DNA from: Deltaproteobacteria bacterium
Lineage (GTDB): Bacteria; Desulfobacterota; Syntrophia; Syntrophales; JAFGHS01
Length of the DNA stretch: 47,138 nucleotides
Assembly (NCBI GenBank): GCA_016928025.1
Contig: JAFGLN010000078.1
Coordinates: forward strand, 1 to 47,138
Direction: 5' to 3'
A program made the translations under genes and the position numbers. The notes beneath the pieces are model-generated. The model was not told the origin of the DNA. It ran no database searches and worked only from the letters and a program-made list of their open reading frames with translations. Shown here piece after piece: positions 17,588 to 26,996 of this stretch. How positions within the stretch are numbered: position 1 is the stretch's first letter; every line of letters starts with the position of its first letter.

Positions 17588-18538
17588 ATGGACGTGGATT
17601 TCGATTTGTGCAAGCGAATAGTTGAAAATATTTCCCGGGTTATTGTAGGCAAACTCGATTCAATCGAGCTTCTGCTCACCGGTCTGCTCGCCGATGGTCA
17701 TGTGCTGCTGGAAGATATTCCCGGCCTGGGCAAAACCCTCCTGGCCAAATCGTTGGCAAAGAGCATCGGCGCCTCTTTTAAAAGAGTCCAGTTTACGCCG
17801 GACTTGCTGCCGGCGGATATTACCGGATTTAATATTTATAACCAGCAGTCCGGACAGTTCGTTTTTCAACCCGGTCCGGTCATGACCCATGTCCTTCTTG
17901 CCGATGAGATCAATCGTACGATCCCCAGAACACAGTCAAGTCTCCTCGAAAGTATGGAAGAGCGTCAGGTTACCGTCGATGGAAAGACTTATCCTTTACC
18001 GAATCCTTTCTTTGTCATGGCCACCGAGAACCCCATCGAACTTGAAGGCACCTTTCCTCTGCCGGAGGCTCAACTCGACAGATTTATACTACGTATTCAT
18101 CTGGGATATCCGGAAATGGAGGAAGAAATCCGTATTCTGGATCGCTTTCAAGAAAATGATCCCCTGCAAGATCTGAAGTCGGTTGCTGCTCCTGAAGAGA
18201 TTTCCCGATTGCAGGAGGCTCGAAAAAAAGTTCTTGTTTCCCATCCGGTGAAGGAATATATCGTCGGCCTTGTCAATTTGACGCGGGAAAGTTCTGCGTT
18301 GCGTCTTGGCGCCAGCCCGCGGGGTTCTCTGGGTCTCATGAGGGCCGGGCAAGCATTGGCAGCCCTGCGGGGCCGTAATTATGTACTCCCCGATGATATT
18401 AAGCATTTAGTCATCCCCGTCCTGGCTCACCGCTTGATTTTGAAAGAAGAAGAACGGCTTCGAGGGTCCACGCGGGAAAACCTTCTGGAAGAGATTATGG
18501 GGCGCATACTTGTTCCCACCGTCACCCGGCAGGAATAA
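17588..18538 (+). CDS. MoxR-type AAA+ ATPase
   Basis: This 316-residue MoxR-family ATPase has Walker A EDIPGLGKT, Walker B VLLADEINRT, sensor 1 FFVMATENP and the typical EGTFPLPEAQLDRF segment. MoxR ATPases act as chaperones that help mature or insert metal cofactors in partner proteins, often working with von Willebrand or DUF58 proteins. It is the first gene of a three-gene operon; the DUF58 gene starts 3 bases after its stop. TTGAGG is a weak ribosome site before the ATG. Confidence 0.92.
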   Translation: MDVDFDLCKRIVENISRVIVGKLDSIELLLTGLLADGHVLLEDIPGLGKTLLAKSLAKSIGASFKRVQFTPDLLPADITGFNIYNQQSGQFVFQPGPVMTHVLLADEINRTIPRTQSSLLESMEERQVTVDGKTYPLPNPFFVMATENPIELEGTFPLPEAQLDRFILRIHLGYPEMEEEIRILDRFQENDPLQDLKSVAAPEEISRLQEARKKVLVSHPVKEYIVGLVNLTRESSALRLGASPRGSLGLMRAGQALAALRGRNYVLPDDIKHLVIPVLAHRLILKEEERLRGSTRENLLEEIMGRILVPTVTRQE

Positions 18539-18541
18539 GTC

Positions 18542-19738
18542 ATGACACCGATGGAATCCCGCAGGGTACCCTGTCTCTTCACGCTTTCCTTATCGCTCTT
18601 TTTTGTCGGTATTCTTTTCTTTATCGCCCTCCTTAAAGGACAACGCGATCTCATCATTCTGTCCCTCCTGGTTTTTGCCATGACCGGGGGTTTGAAACTC
18701 TGGGCGCGATTCAGCCCTGCCGGGATGCGATGCACCCTTACACTCGATAAAAACAGGGCCTTTGCCGGGGATACGCTTCTTTTTAAAAGCCATGCGGAAA
18801 ATGCCAAGTTTCTCCCTGTCCGGCTGGAATTAGAGGTGCCTGTTCATGCATCTTCCCGCATGTTTCCGTGCGAGACGCCGCTTGTGGGGCATGAAAGTCT
18901 TCTGTGGTACCAGATGACGAACTTTCAGTGGGAGGTTACGGCGGCAGCGAGGGGTGTTTGTGAAATCGGGCCGATCAGGATGGCAACGGGGGATCTTTTC
19001 GGTTTTTTCCAAAAGAATTCAAAGACAGGGGAAATTATCGAATGTCTGATATATCCCCGGCTTGTGCCGCTTGGCCCCCTTTCCCTGCCCAGACGTGATT
19101 TTTTCGGTGTTCCCGGCGGCGAAAGTCCTGTCGATGACCCCGTATACATCCTGGGCACCGCTGATTATCAAAACGGCAGGCCGGCGAAATATATTCACTG
19201 GAAAGCGAGCGCCCGTCATCACCGTTTACAGGAAAAAGTCTTTGAGTCTACGGATCAGGAAAAAGTACTGCTGGTTGTCGAAGTCGACCCATTTGTGAAA
19301 GCCGGGGCGGAAAATGAATTTGAGCGGACCCTTGAGGTGGTCGCCTCTTTAGCCGTCCGCCTGGATAGACAGGGCTGTGCCGTGGGTTTATTGACCAATG
19401 GCATCACAAAAGGTATTTCCCCGGCTGTATCCGTTTCAAGGAGTCCTCAGCAGTTGTCGAAAATTCTGGAGGCCCTGGCCAGAATAAAAATGGAGACGGC
19501 GGAAGGGCTCATTCATGTGTTGCGGAAAGTAGAAATACCTTGGGGAACGAGCAGTCTTTATTTCACTCTGGAAGAAGACCCGGCGACGGACGTCGTAAAA
19601 GCGCATTTTAAACGACGCAAAATGCCGGTCCTGGTCTATGCCTTTGAGGGAGCGGCAGCTTTACGAAGAGACATACCGGTCGACATCCATGACACGATTT
19701 CCATGCAAGACGCTCCCGTTGCGGAGGTCCTGGGTTGA
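18542..19738 (+). CDS. DUF58 domain protein
   Basis: This 398-residue protein has two membrane segments near the N-terminus (about residues 10-55), then a beta-rich region, then the DUF58 core GTADYQNGRPAKYIHWKASAR (about residues 203-223) and a von Willebrand A-like fold (VLLVVEVDPF). It is usually encoded beside MoxR and is thought to be its partner. Its stop overlaps the next start as TGATG, so translation is coupled. Confidence 0.88.
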   Translation: MTPMESRRVPCLFTLSLSLFFVGILFFIALLKGQRDLIILSLLVFAMTGGLKLWARFSPAGMRCTLTLDKNRAFAGDTLLFKSHAENAKFLPVRLELEVPVHASSRMFPCETPLVGHESLLWYQMTNFQWEVTAAARGVCEIGPIRMATGDLFGFFQKNSKTGEIIECLIYPRLVPLGPLSLPRRDFFGVPGGESPVDDPVYILGTADYQNGRPAKYIHWKASARHHRLQEKVFESTDQEKVLLVVEVDPFVKAGAENEFERTLEVVASLAVRLDRQGCAVGLLTNGITKGISPAVSVSRSPQQLSKILEALARIKMETAEGLIHVLRKVEIPWGTSSLYFTLEEDPATDVVKAHFKRRKMPVLVYAFEGAAALRRDIPVDIHDTISMQDAPVAEVLG

Positions 19739-21159
19739 TGACGAACCAAAAGGGGATACTGTTTTCTCTGATCGGCGGAGGTATGGAGATGTGCTGGCTT
19801 TATGGGTGGGCCGCCTTTTCCATGACCGCGATTATGGGTAGACCTTTTTCTTCCGTTGCCGCGATGGCAGCTTTTACACTCGCGGCGATTTTCACGCATA
19901 TCTCTTGTGGGAGGGGATGGCGGATCATCCAGGCGGGAGGCCTGCAGGCGCTTGGTCTGGCCTTTGCCTCCCTCGTCACCGTCTACACGGCCTATTATTC
20001 TTTATCATATCCTTTCGCCGACAAGGAATGGATTTTTGCGTTCTTTCATCATCAATCACGGACCCCGCTGGAATGGATTTTTGTCATTCTCCTATTGATC
20101 TGGACCATGTTTTTCTGGTGGGGGGGGTGGGCACTGGCCCGGAGGCCTAAGGCTTACCTTACTGTCTGTGCCCGTTTCGATATGGGCCTGGCAGCCTTCT
20201 TCAGCCTTTTTCTTCTCAAACTTCTGATCCTTGACAGAGGAGGCCTGAAGATTGAGGATCCCTTTTCTTCCGCCCTGATTTTCCCCTTTTTCCTGCTAAG
20301 TTTTTCAGCAATCGGTATGTCGAAGACCGAAAATAAGGTGTCTAAAGTGTATTTGCCCGGCTATCGCGGTATGGGCGTCCTGGCCACCTTTATGTCCATA
20401 GTTCTTTTGACGGCAGGGATTTTAATCCTATTTTTCCTGCCATTTCTGACTGCCATGGCAGGGACAGGATACCGTATGCTTAAGGCCGGGGCCGGATTTG
20501 TGCTGCCCGTTATTGTGCGTTTTCTGCGCTTTATCTTTATGGTCAGGAGTGTTCTGGAAGATCCTGCTCGTGACTATCAGAAACCCGGTGGTTCCCATCC
20601 GTCCTTCGCAATGGACGGAGCGGGAATGGAACCTGTCGACGAGATGATCAAATGGGGAATGAACAGTTTAACATTACTTGTCATGCTTGCTGCTTTCGGG
20701 ATCGCTATGTACTTTCTCATCAGATGGCTTTTATCAAGGACTGAACGTACCCGGGGAAATGCCGCGGAAACGGATGATTTTGCAACGTGGCTTTGTCGGT
20801 TATGGACCGCTCTGGTTTCGATTTACAGACGACTCCTGCGCAGCATCCGGGGATATAAAAGCGCGGCTGAATTCTACGCTGTCTTGTTGGGCTGGGGACA
20901 GCGCAGCGGCCTCACGTGTTTTGTCCATGAGACCCCTTTTGAATTCGGTGCCCGCCTCAATCATCATTTTCCCAGGCTGAAAACAGAAATCGATATGATT
21001 GTCGGCGCTTTTAATAGGGAGATTTACGCAGAAACTCCTATGTCCGACGAAGGGACGAATAGGGCCCGATCCGCCTGGCGCGCCCTACGAAATCCCCGCC
21101 ACTGGCCTTTGAGGATCAAAATCAGATTATTGGGACCCCAAGCCGGAAGAAAGAAATAA
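19738..21159 (+). CDS. multi-spanning membrane protein with DUF4129-like C-terminus
   Basis: This 473-residue protein has about eight predicted membrane segments in its first 300 residues and one more near residue 320. A cytoplasmic C-terminus contains AAEFYAVLLGWGQRSGL and TPFEFGARL, which resembles DUF4129. In the usual moxR-DUF58-tgpA locus the third gene carries a periplasmic transglutaminase core between the membrane parts; here that core is absent and the protein is correspondingly shorter than TgpA. The start is the ATG of the TGATG overlap with the previous stop (a TTG one codon earlier is less likely). A scaffold role for the MoxR/DUF58 pair is inferred. Confidence 0.75.
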   Translation: MTNQKGILFSLIGGGMEMCWLYGWAAFSMTAIMGRPFSSVAAMAAFTLAAIFTHISCGRGWRIIQAGGLQALGLAFASLVTVYTAYYSLSYPFADKEWIFAFFHHQSRTPLEWIFVILLLIWTMFFWWGGWALARRPKAYLTVCARFDMGLAAFFSLFLLKLLILDRGGLKIEDPFSSALIFPFFLLSFSAIGMSKTENKVSKVYLPGYRGMGVLATFMSIVLLTAGILILFFLPFLTAMAGTGYRMLKAGAGFVLPVIVRFLRFIFMVRSVLEDPARDYQKPGGSHPSFAMDGAGMEPVDEMIKWGMNSLTLLVMLAAFGIAMYFLIRWLLSRTERTRGNAAETDDFATWLCRLWTALVSIYRRLLRSIRGYKSAAEFYAVLLGWGQRSGLTCFVHETPFEFGARLNHHFPRLKTEIDMIVGAFNREIYAETPMSDEGTNRARSAWRALRNPRHWPLRIKIRLLGPQAGRKK

Positions 21160-21373
21160 TTCCTTTGCAGGCGCCCCTTCGGAGCGGCTTGTTCCGCTGA
21201 ACGGATCAGGGAAGATATAAAAATGGAACGGCAAAGAGATGAACAGGGTTCGGCATCAAGCGGTTAGCCCATATTTCAATGGCATTTTTACGATAACACT
21301 CAGCCATCAAAGCCTTTTAGAACTGTTCTTAACTTCGTCGTGCATTACCGTGGGCGGTGAGGCCATAATCCTC

Positions 21374-21402
21374 TTGACTCGCAAAACCCATCCTCATATA
21401 CT
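21374..21402 (+). promoter_or_regulatory. sigma70 promoter abutting a start codon
   Basis: TTGACT (21374-21379), 17 bases and TATACT (21397-21402) form a good promoter. The ATG of the next gene begins at 21409, just where transcription should start, and no ribosome binding site is present. The mRNA may be leaderless. Confidence 0.65.
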
Positions 21403-21408
21403 TCCAAT

Positions 21409-21876
21409 ATGAAAAAGCTACCTATTATCAAAAATTTATTCTTGCTTGTTGGGCTTCTGCTTTGCTGCAATGAGGCTCAGGCCGGGGAAATCAAGCCGAT
21501 CCGCGGTCCGGATGCCGACACATATGCCCTGATCAACGGAGTCACCATTTTACAGTTGGAGAAACGGAACGTGACCATCAAGGTATTTGAAACCGGCGGT
21601 GGTGACCCGGCCGTCAATGGGAATAGACTCATTATACACATCAGCGAATGGGACCCCGCAGGCAAACGCTATACCTGGAATTCCGATATCGATATTTACG
21701 AAGTCGAACAAATTGAACTCAAAGGCGATCAAATCATTATTAAATGCACGGAACATGTGTCTGAGACTGATTCCGGCACCATTAACACCGTCCAAGGGCG
21801 ATATTTCCTTTCCTATTTCTTTGATAAGCAGGGGCACATTAAAGACACGATAACCGTCGAGAAAACGAAACACTAG
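21409..21876 (+). CDS. exported protein of unknown function
   Basis: This 155-residue protein has a signal peptide (MKK start, LLVGLLLCC core, AQA cleavage near residue 26). The mature part is predicted beta-rich, with no cysteines, and contains INGVTILQLEKRNVTIKVFETGG. I do not recognise the family. The start codon lies at the predicted transcription start, with no Shine-Dalgarno sequence, so it may be translated from a leaderless message. It stands alone between the moxR operon and the cysteine-rich protein gene. Confidence 0.65.
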   Translation: MKKLPIIKNLFLLVGLLLCCNEAQAGEIKPIRGPDADTYALINGVTILQLEKRNVTIKVFETGGGDPAVNGNRLIIHISEWDPAGKRYTWNSDIDIYEVEQIELKGDQIIIKCTEHVSETDSGTINTVQGRYFLSYFFDKQGHIKDTITVEKTKH

Positions 21877-22175
21877 GCAAGAGTGTGGGGCGATTCCGGG
21901 ATCGAGCACGCGGGTCTTCCGCCGATCTGACTCCACAAGCGTTACACGCCGGTTCTTTTACCCGAATTGCCCCTGTCGAAAGCTTTGATGGTCTTTAACC
22001 TTTAGGTCTCGTGAACCCTATTTTTAATGTATGTGACGGCCAGGCAACAACCATTTATGGTAGCTAAAAAGGGATGCTCCCGTGCATATAGGCGGCGTCA
22101 TTAGACGGCAATACAAGGATGAAGCTTATTGCCGATGGCTGAGAACCGGTATGGAAAAAATGGAGGGCGCGAGAG

Positions 22176-23390
22176 ATGCGTAAAGAACTGAAGATAATGG
22201 TGCTCGGGATGGCGATTGCGTTGTCATTAATGACTTTCAGTTGCGTCGAACATCCATCCACGCCGCAAGCCTTAACGCCGGAACAGCGACAGGTTCTCCT
22301 TAACTGGGCGCTCAGAGAGTTGGGAAGGGCCAACCAGCCATACTGTTGGCGGCAATCCTACGGACGTGGAATAGGCGTACCGGTCAGTGCCTGTCCGAAA
22401 GGACAGGAGAAGGACGGGCTGCTCTGCTATCCCACCTGTGAATCCATTGGCAAAAAAGGGTGGAAAGGCGTCGGCCCTGTCTGCTGGCAAAGCTGTCCCG
22501 AGGGCTTCCGCGATGACGGTGCATTCTGCTTTAAACCCACTACCTCTTACGGACGCGGGGTAGGATTTCCTTGGAAAATCGGGGATCGGGCTTTCAGTTT
22601 GTCGAATGCCAAAAAGCGCTGCGAAAAAGTTCACGGGAAAGGCCGGTGTGAAAAGTCGGGGGCCATCTATTACCCCAAGTGCAAACCCGGTTACCGTGCC
22701 ATCGGCTGTTGCGTCTGCAGCCCCAGGTGCCCCCCCGGCATGACAGACATCGGCATCTCCTGCCAGAAGAAGTCCAAAGGCCGTGGGGTAGGCAAGCCCA
22801 TGAAATGCAAAGCAGGACAGGAATACGATGCCGGTCTCTGCTATACGCCTTGCAAGGAGCATTACCACGGCGTCGGCCCCGTCTGCTGGCAGAATTGCCC
22901 CGCTACACAACCCGTCAACTGTGGTGCCGGATGCGCGAAGCATGCGAATCGGTGTGTCGAACAAACACTCTCCCAGGTACTCGCTCCTCTCGAGATTGCA
23001 GCGAATGTGGGAATGGCCCTCACCACAGGCGGCACGGCCAACGCTGCGGTCACTGCGGCAAAGGCTTCGGCGAAGACCACGGCCAAGACAGCGGGAAAGG
23101 CAGCCGCAAAAAAGGCCGTCAAGGCTTCAACCAGGAAAATCGCTCAGGAGATGATGCCGGAAATTCGCGCCAAGCTCGGTAAAAAACTGCGAAGATCGTA
23201 CCCGGAGGAGATCGCGGAGGAGGTGTGCCGAAACGCCGCGGACAACCTGGCTCAGGCCATGATCGCGACCGATTCCGATGCGAAGGATGTTCTCCTTGCC
23301 CTCGACCCGACGGGCATTGCCGATGTCGTGGACGCCTACCATCATCCCCGGTGCGGCTTCGACGAACCTCCCCCAAGCTTCTGGAGATAA
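22176..23390 (+). CDS. cysteine-rich exported repeat protein
   Basis: This 404-residue protein has an N-terminal signal ending MTFSC at residue 23. It is possibly a lipoprotein, although the lipobox is weak. Residues about 50-260 hold three cysteine-rich repeats, each introduced by GRGxG: SYGRGIGVP, SYGRGVGFP and SKGRGVGKP. Each is followed by blocks such as GQEKDGLLCYPTC and GVGPVCWQSCP. The last 140 residues are cysteine-poor, with an Ala/Lys/Thr-rich amphipathic stretch, then an ordinary acidic-basic helix pair. The GVGPVCW module is better known to me from eukaryotic secreted proteins than from bacteria. GGAGGG 8 bases upstream supports the start. Many disulphides in the periplasm or outside are inferred. 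Function is unknown. Confidence 0.7.
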   Translation: MRKELKIMVLGMAIALSLMTFSCVEHPSTPQALTPEQRQVLLNWALRELGRANQPYCWRQSYGRGIGVPVSACPKGQEKDGLLCYPTCESIGKKGWKGVGPVCWQSCPEGFRDDGAFCFKPTTSYGRGVGFPWKIGDRAFSLSNAKKRCEKVHGKGRCEKSGAIYYPKCKPGYRAIGCCVCSPRCPPGMTDIGISCQKKSKGRGVGKPMKCKAGQEYDAGLCYTPCKEHYHGVGPVCWQNCPATQPVNCGAGCAKHANRCVEQTLSQVLAPLEIAANVGMALTTGGTANAAVTAAKASAKTTAKTAGKAAAKKAVKASTRKIAQEMMPEIRAKLGKKLRRSYPEEIAEEVCRNAADNLAQAMIATDSDAKDVLLALDPTGIADVVDAYHHPRCGFDEPPPSFWR

Positions 23391-23613
23391 AAGGGGAATT
23401 TTGAGGGAATATTCAGTTTTGACAATTCGCGCAGTCGTCCACGTCTTATATTACGCTGAGGTTTTGCCTTGGACACCGCCTTTTCCCGCCCGAAATTTTC
23501 CCGCTTTTGACTGAAATGAACCATTGGACCGTCACAAGCAAAAAGTGCAAATGCTATATCCATTTAATCGAACCAAACAGCCGGTTTTTGATACGACTCT
23601 GGGGCACCGTACT

Positions 23614-24720
23614 TTAATACTGTCGGGTCCCGGAATAGCAGACCGGCCCGTTATAACTGTCATATCTGCCGCTTATGGTGTTGCCGCTGATAGTCCCGGG
23701 GATTTTAGAATTGACTGTAAAGGTTATCCCGATCGAATTCCAGACCCAGGTGCCGGGATCTATTTGCCCGGTTGGCAGCAATGCCCTAAAATTGACACCC
23801 GGATAAGCCGGATCAATATCAACAGCATGGAAATCCCATGTCAGCACATAATCCGAACCATTACAAAAATAATCCATCCAGACCGTCCATTTACCGACCA
23901 AAGACGAAAAGCCCAGGGCAACCGGGGAGAAATCCGTGGTCTATCCGCAGACACGATTGTTTTCCGTGTCGGCGGGGATGGTGGTTATATTCTGCCATTG
24001 ACTTGTACCCGGATTATAATGAAAAATCTGCAGGCCTGCCTCCCGTTCCGCACTCAGGCCGGTATCATCATAATTAATACAGACCTGCACAGGACCGGTA
24101 AATTCGGCAGTGGTCGATACATCGAAATATGTTCCTGACCATAGGAAGCCTGCGGGCTGGGTTGGTGCGGAGCTGAGAACATCTACGGTTGTCTCGCCAG
24201 CGGCAGTCACCGCGTCAAATAAGAAGTCACAATCCAGGGCACTGATTCCGACATCTTCACCGGCTGGCGTTGCCACCGTCACATGGCATCCTTCATCAAT
24301 TTCTCCGTCACAGTTATTATCGATCTCATCGTTGCAGATCTCAGGCTGGTCAGGATTAATATTGGGGTCCGTTTCATCGCAGTCCCCTGTAAATTCGCTA
24401 AAGCCATCGCCGTCCCAGTCAACGAGATGGGCCTGACTTTCCCTGGCACCCGCATGAACCTGAAGCGCGTAGATTATTTTCTGCAAATCGATCTCTTCAC
24501 CATTTGGCACCTTCACGTCCGTTACCGGAATTCCCGTCACAACCTGCAGCCCCAGGATTGCATCCGTGATATCAACGGTCCTGTCACCATTGATATCGCA
24601 GGCAGCAAAAAATAGTTGACCATAAGCGCTTTCAATATGAGTTATCGACGCAGAACAAAAGAGCAGAATCATTATGATGATTTGCAGGTAATGAAATGCT
24701 TTTTTCTGGTGATGTTCCAT
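23614..24720 (-). pseudogene. dockerin/MopE-type surface protein gene with in-frame amber codon
   Basis: A single frame encodes about 368 residues if one TAG at 23941-23943 is read through. The N-terminus is a signal peptide. Then come a dockerin-type calcium loop (CDINGDRTVDITDAILGLQ) and a MopE-like metal repeat (DWDGDGF, DCDETDPNINPDQPEICND, NNCDGEIDEGC). A beta-sandwich domain follows that usually ends with SPxAL. The TAG interrupts this domain right after NNRVCG; the frame continues TTDFSPVALGF, the expected ending, and runs 97 more residues to a TAA. CAG to TAG is the simplest cause. A ribosome site AAGGAGGA sets the ATG at 24720. It may still produce a shortened exported calcium-binding protein. 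Confidence 0.75.
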
Positions 24721-25682
24721 CGCTTCCTCCTTCATAAAAATACTTTCTCTGTGATTCTGAGTAAAAGCCCCCTTTCAGGATCAGCCTTTCCGACGATCCC
24801 GTTTCCACAGAATAACGTGCAATGGATATCTTTTTGAAGAAAGTACGGTGCAGATGTCGAAAGAGATGTTTCGATAGTTCAGTGTGAGGATCATTACCTG
24901 CAATTCCGCAGGAAACGATTGAGCCGTATCGAATGCATTCCGATGAGCTGCGGACAGGCGTTTCAGCAAGATATTTTGCCGATGAAGAAAAAAAATAACA
25001 GGGATATAACTATTATGATGCCAACAGGATTTATATTGCATACTCCGATTCCTTTGGAGTAATGAACTTAAAACTGAAAAATGGGTTTACTACAATTAAA
25101 TAAATCTACTTATGGGGGTTTATTGATATCTCCCTGTTTTTAATCCTCCTCTCGTTGTCGTTGTTTGTTGAGATCCTCAATGATCCGGATTTTTAGGTAG
25201 AATAGCAAAAATATTGCCTCAAGAAAACAAATAAAATGAATTATTTGATCAGTGCTGCGTTAATATGGAAGAACATAGCCGACACACGGGATAAATTGAT
25301 TCATCATTATTTCGGCATTAATATCGATATTGTTTGGGATATTGTTATCAACGATATTTTTGATCTCCAATTAAAACGTCAAGAGATCGAGAACCTCTCT
25401 GATCGCGTTTAATCAAAGAAAAATTGGGTACGAATTCAAATACCTATTATTCCTTTTTCTTTACCATCGGCTTTCCCAGAACAATCTCTCAGATGACTTT
25501 GACTCCTTCACCATTTCCGAAACGGTGTCGAAACGCGTGTTCGGTCTGTTCGTCAGGTCATAGGGCGGCCCTACGGGGTTGCCGTCTTTCTTGAGGGCGC
25601 ACAGAAAGCGTGTATGGAGTCGACGATTCTACCCCGTACAAGGCTTTGATGAGTTTTGACAACAGGGTCCGTCTTGCCTCCT
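24721..25682. other. gene-poor stretch with remnants
   Basis: About 960 bases hold no intact gene. The HepT remnant at 25236-25412 is described separately. Between about 25440 and 25600 the minus strand has a frame of 44 codons (reading NPVGPPYDLTNRPNTRFDTV) that looks like decayed coding sequence of a family I cannot name. The rest is AT-rich with no recognised structure. Confidence 0.5.
25236..25412 (+). pseudogene. C-terminal remnant of a HepT-like (DUF86) toxin
   Basis: A 58-codon frame contains WKNIADTRDKLIHHYFG and INIDIVWDIVINDI. This matches the C-terminal half of HepT/DUF86 ribonuclease toxins, where the RxxxxH motif (here RDKLIH) is catalytic and is followed by YFGVD..IVW. The N-terminal half and the cognate MntA antitoxin nucleotidyltransferase are missing, so this is probably a dead fragment of an MntA-HepT toxin-antitoxin pair. 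The ATG at 25236 has no good ribosome site. Confidence 0.65.
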
Positions 25683-26075
25683 TCAGGAAGCGCGGGCTTC
25701 TTTGGGGATATGCAGGGAAATCAGCGAAATGCCCCAATGCCCGTTGATTTTTGTCAGGATCCAGAGGGCCTCATGTGTTGTATATTTCGTACCGTCGGCG
25801 CGGAAACGACTATAAGCCAGCTTGAAGTGGACTTTATTTTCCCATACTTGAACAGGCTCGACATAATCGAAGGTGCTGTGATGCCAGCCTTCGGTCTCAA
25901 TCAGCGTTTTGATCGGGGATTCAAAATCTTCCGATTGGGCAACGGGTCGGACTCTGGTGTTGATAATCCAACTGAAGGGAAAATGAAAAAAGCTGCGAAT
26001 GGCCTCCTCATCCCGGGCGTTAAAAGCGGCAAAGTAACCTTCCATGGCCTTTCTGGCCTCCTCGACTTCGGACAT
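25683..26075 (-). CDS. SnoaL/NTF2-like small protein
   Basis: This 130-residue protein has the cone-shaped NTF2-like pattern: helices EEARKAMEGYFAAFNARDEEAIRSFF, then beta strands ending HEALWILTKINGHWGISLISLH. Such proteins are small isomerases, hydrolases or ligand-binding units. The active site cannot be assigned. AGGAG 9 bases before the ATG at 26075 sets the start; the frame extends to 26132 without support. It is monocistronic. Confidence 0.7.
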   Translation of the reverse strand: MSEVEEARKAMEGYFAAFNARDEEAIRSFFHFPFSWIINTRVRPVAQSEDFESPIKTLIETEGWHHSTFDYVEPVQVWENKVHFKLAYSRFRADGTKYTTHEALWILTKINGHWGISLISLHIPKEARAS

Positions 26076-26407
26076 AACTAATTCTCCTTTCAATGATTGT
26101 TGAAAAACGTGAGCCTTGCCTTTATTGATCATCGGATTTGACTACAGCAAAAAATTATAGTCAATAAAAATATGACATGATATGGGCTGATTTTACGGAT
26201 CCGCCGGCAAAGGCCAGCCGTTGGGGAAAAAGGATAGGGCCGCGTGCGCTCCGTTCTTTTCTCAGGGAAGAAGTTCAGGTTTTTGTGTCGTCACCTCTGT
26301 CTTGGCAAGCGGCCCGTGGATGAGAAACCGCTTTTGTCTCTTGAAGATGAGGAGGTTTCGGATTATAAGAAGTGGTGAATACGATGTTAAAAAGAAAAGG
26401 AGGTTCT

Positions 26408-26818
26408 ATGAAACTGACATCGGTCGATCACATCAGCTATGCCGTAAACGACATCGACAGGGTAACCGAGGCATGGTCGCGCCTGTACGGTCTCGGACCC
26501 TGGACATACCGGGAAAACGGCGGGACGGACATGAAAGGACGACCCTGGAAAATCCGGATGGCCTTCGCCTACCTTGGGCCGATGGAAATCGAGCTTGTCC
26601 AGTGTCTTGAGGGCAGGATCTTTCAATCCAAATTTCTCGACAAGTGGGGCGAGGGCATCCATCACATCGGATTTTTTGTTGACGATGTGGATGCCGAAGT
26701 TGCCGAACTGGTCAACGACGGTGCGAATCTCCTGATTCACGATCCGGGAAGGTTTGCCTACCTGGACGCCGGTGGGCCCGGCGGAGCCATCTTTGAACTG
26801 ATGCAGAAGAGGGCTTGA
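26408..26818 (+). CDS. VOC-family (glyoxalase-like) protein
   Basis: This 136-residue VOC protein has modules starting SVDHISYAVNDIDRV and GIHHIGFFVDDVDAEV. Possible metal ligands are the His of VDHIS, the Glu of EIELVQ, the His of IHHIG and the Glu of IFELMQ, the full methylmalonyl-CoA epimerase-type set. An epimerase or lyase role is likely but the substrate is unknown. AGGAGG 5 bases before the ATG at 26408 sets the start. It is shorter than the other VOC protein (1634-2224), which has a C-terminal extension. Confidence 0.78.
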   Translation: MKLTSVDHISYAVNDIDRVTEAWSRLYGLGPWTYRENGGTDMKGRPWKIRMAFAYLGPMEIELVQCLEGRIFQSKFLDKWGEGIHHIGFFVDDVDAEVAELVNDGANLLIHDPGRFAYLDAGGPGGAIFELMQKRA

Positions 26819-26924
26819 ACCGATGGCAAACAAAGACTGAATTTTCCAGACACCTCAGGGTTAATGCCACTTCCCTACCGGGCGGGCACTGATTTGTCGG
26901 TGTTATTCCATAGGAGGCAGAAAA

Positions 26925-26996
26925 ATGGCAAGCGTAATACTCGACGCGGCGACGTGGTATGATTCTATGCATCCGGTCAAATTTAACCACCCATGA
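26925..26996 (+). CDS. 23-codon frame with a strong ribosome site
   Basis: AGGAGG (26912-26917) lies 7 bases before an ATG that opens a 23-residue frame (MASVILDAATWYDSMHPVKF and three more). The strong ribosome site suggests either a leader peptide or, more likely, the beginning of a gene whose body was deleted. No family is recognised. The surrounding 357 bases between the VOC and MATE genes hold nothing else I can support. Confidence 0.3.
   Translation: MASVILDAATWYDSMHPVKFNHP

Noticed and set aside
23524-24138. 204-codon plus-strand frame
   Set aside because: It is antisense to the dockerin/MopE-type gene and has no protein-like features.
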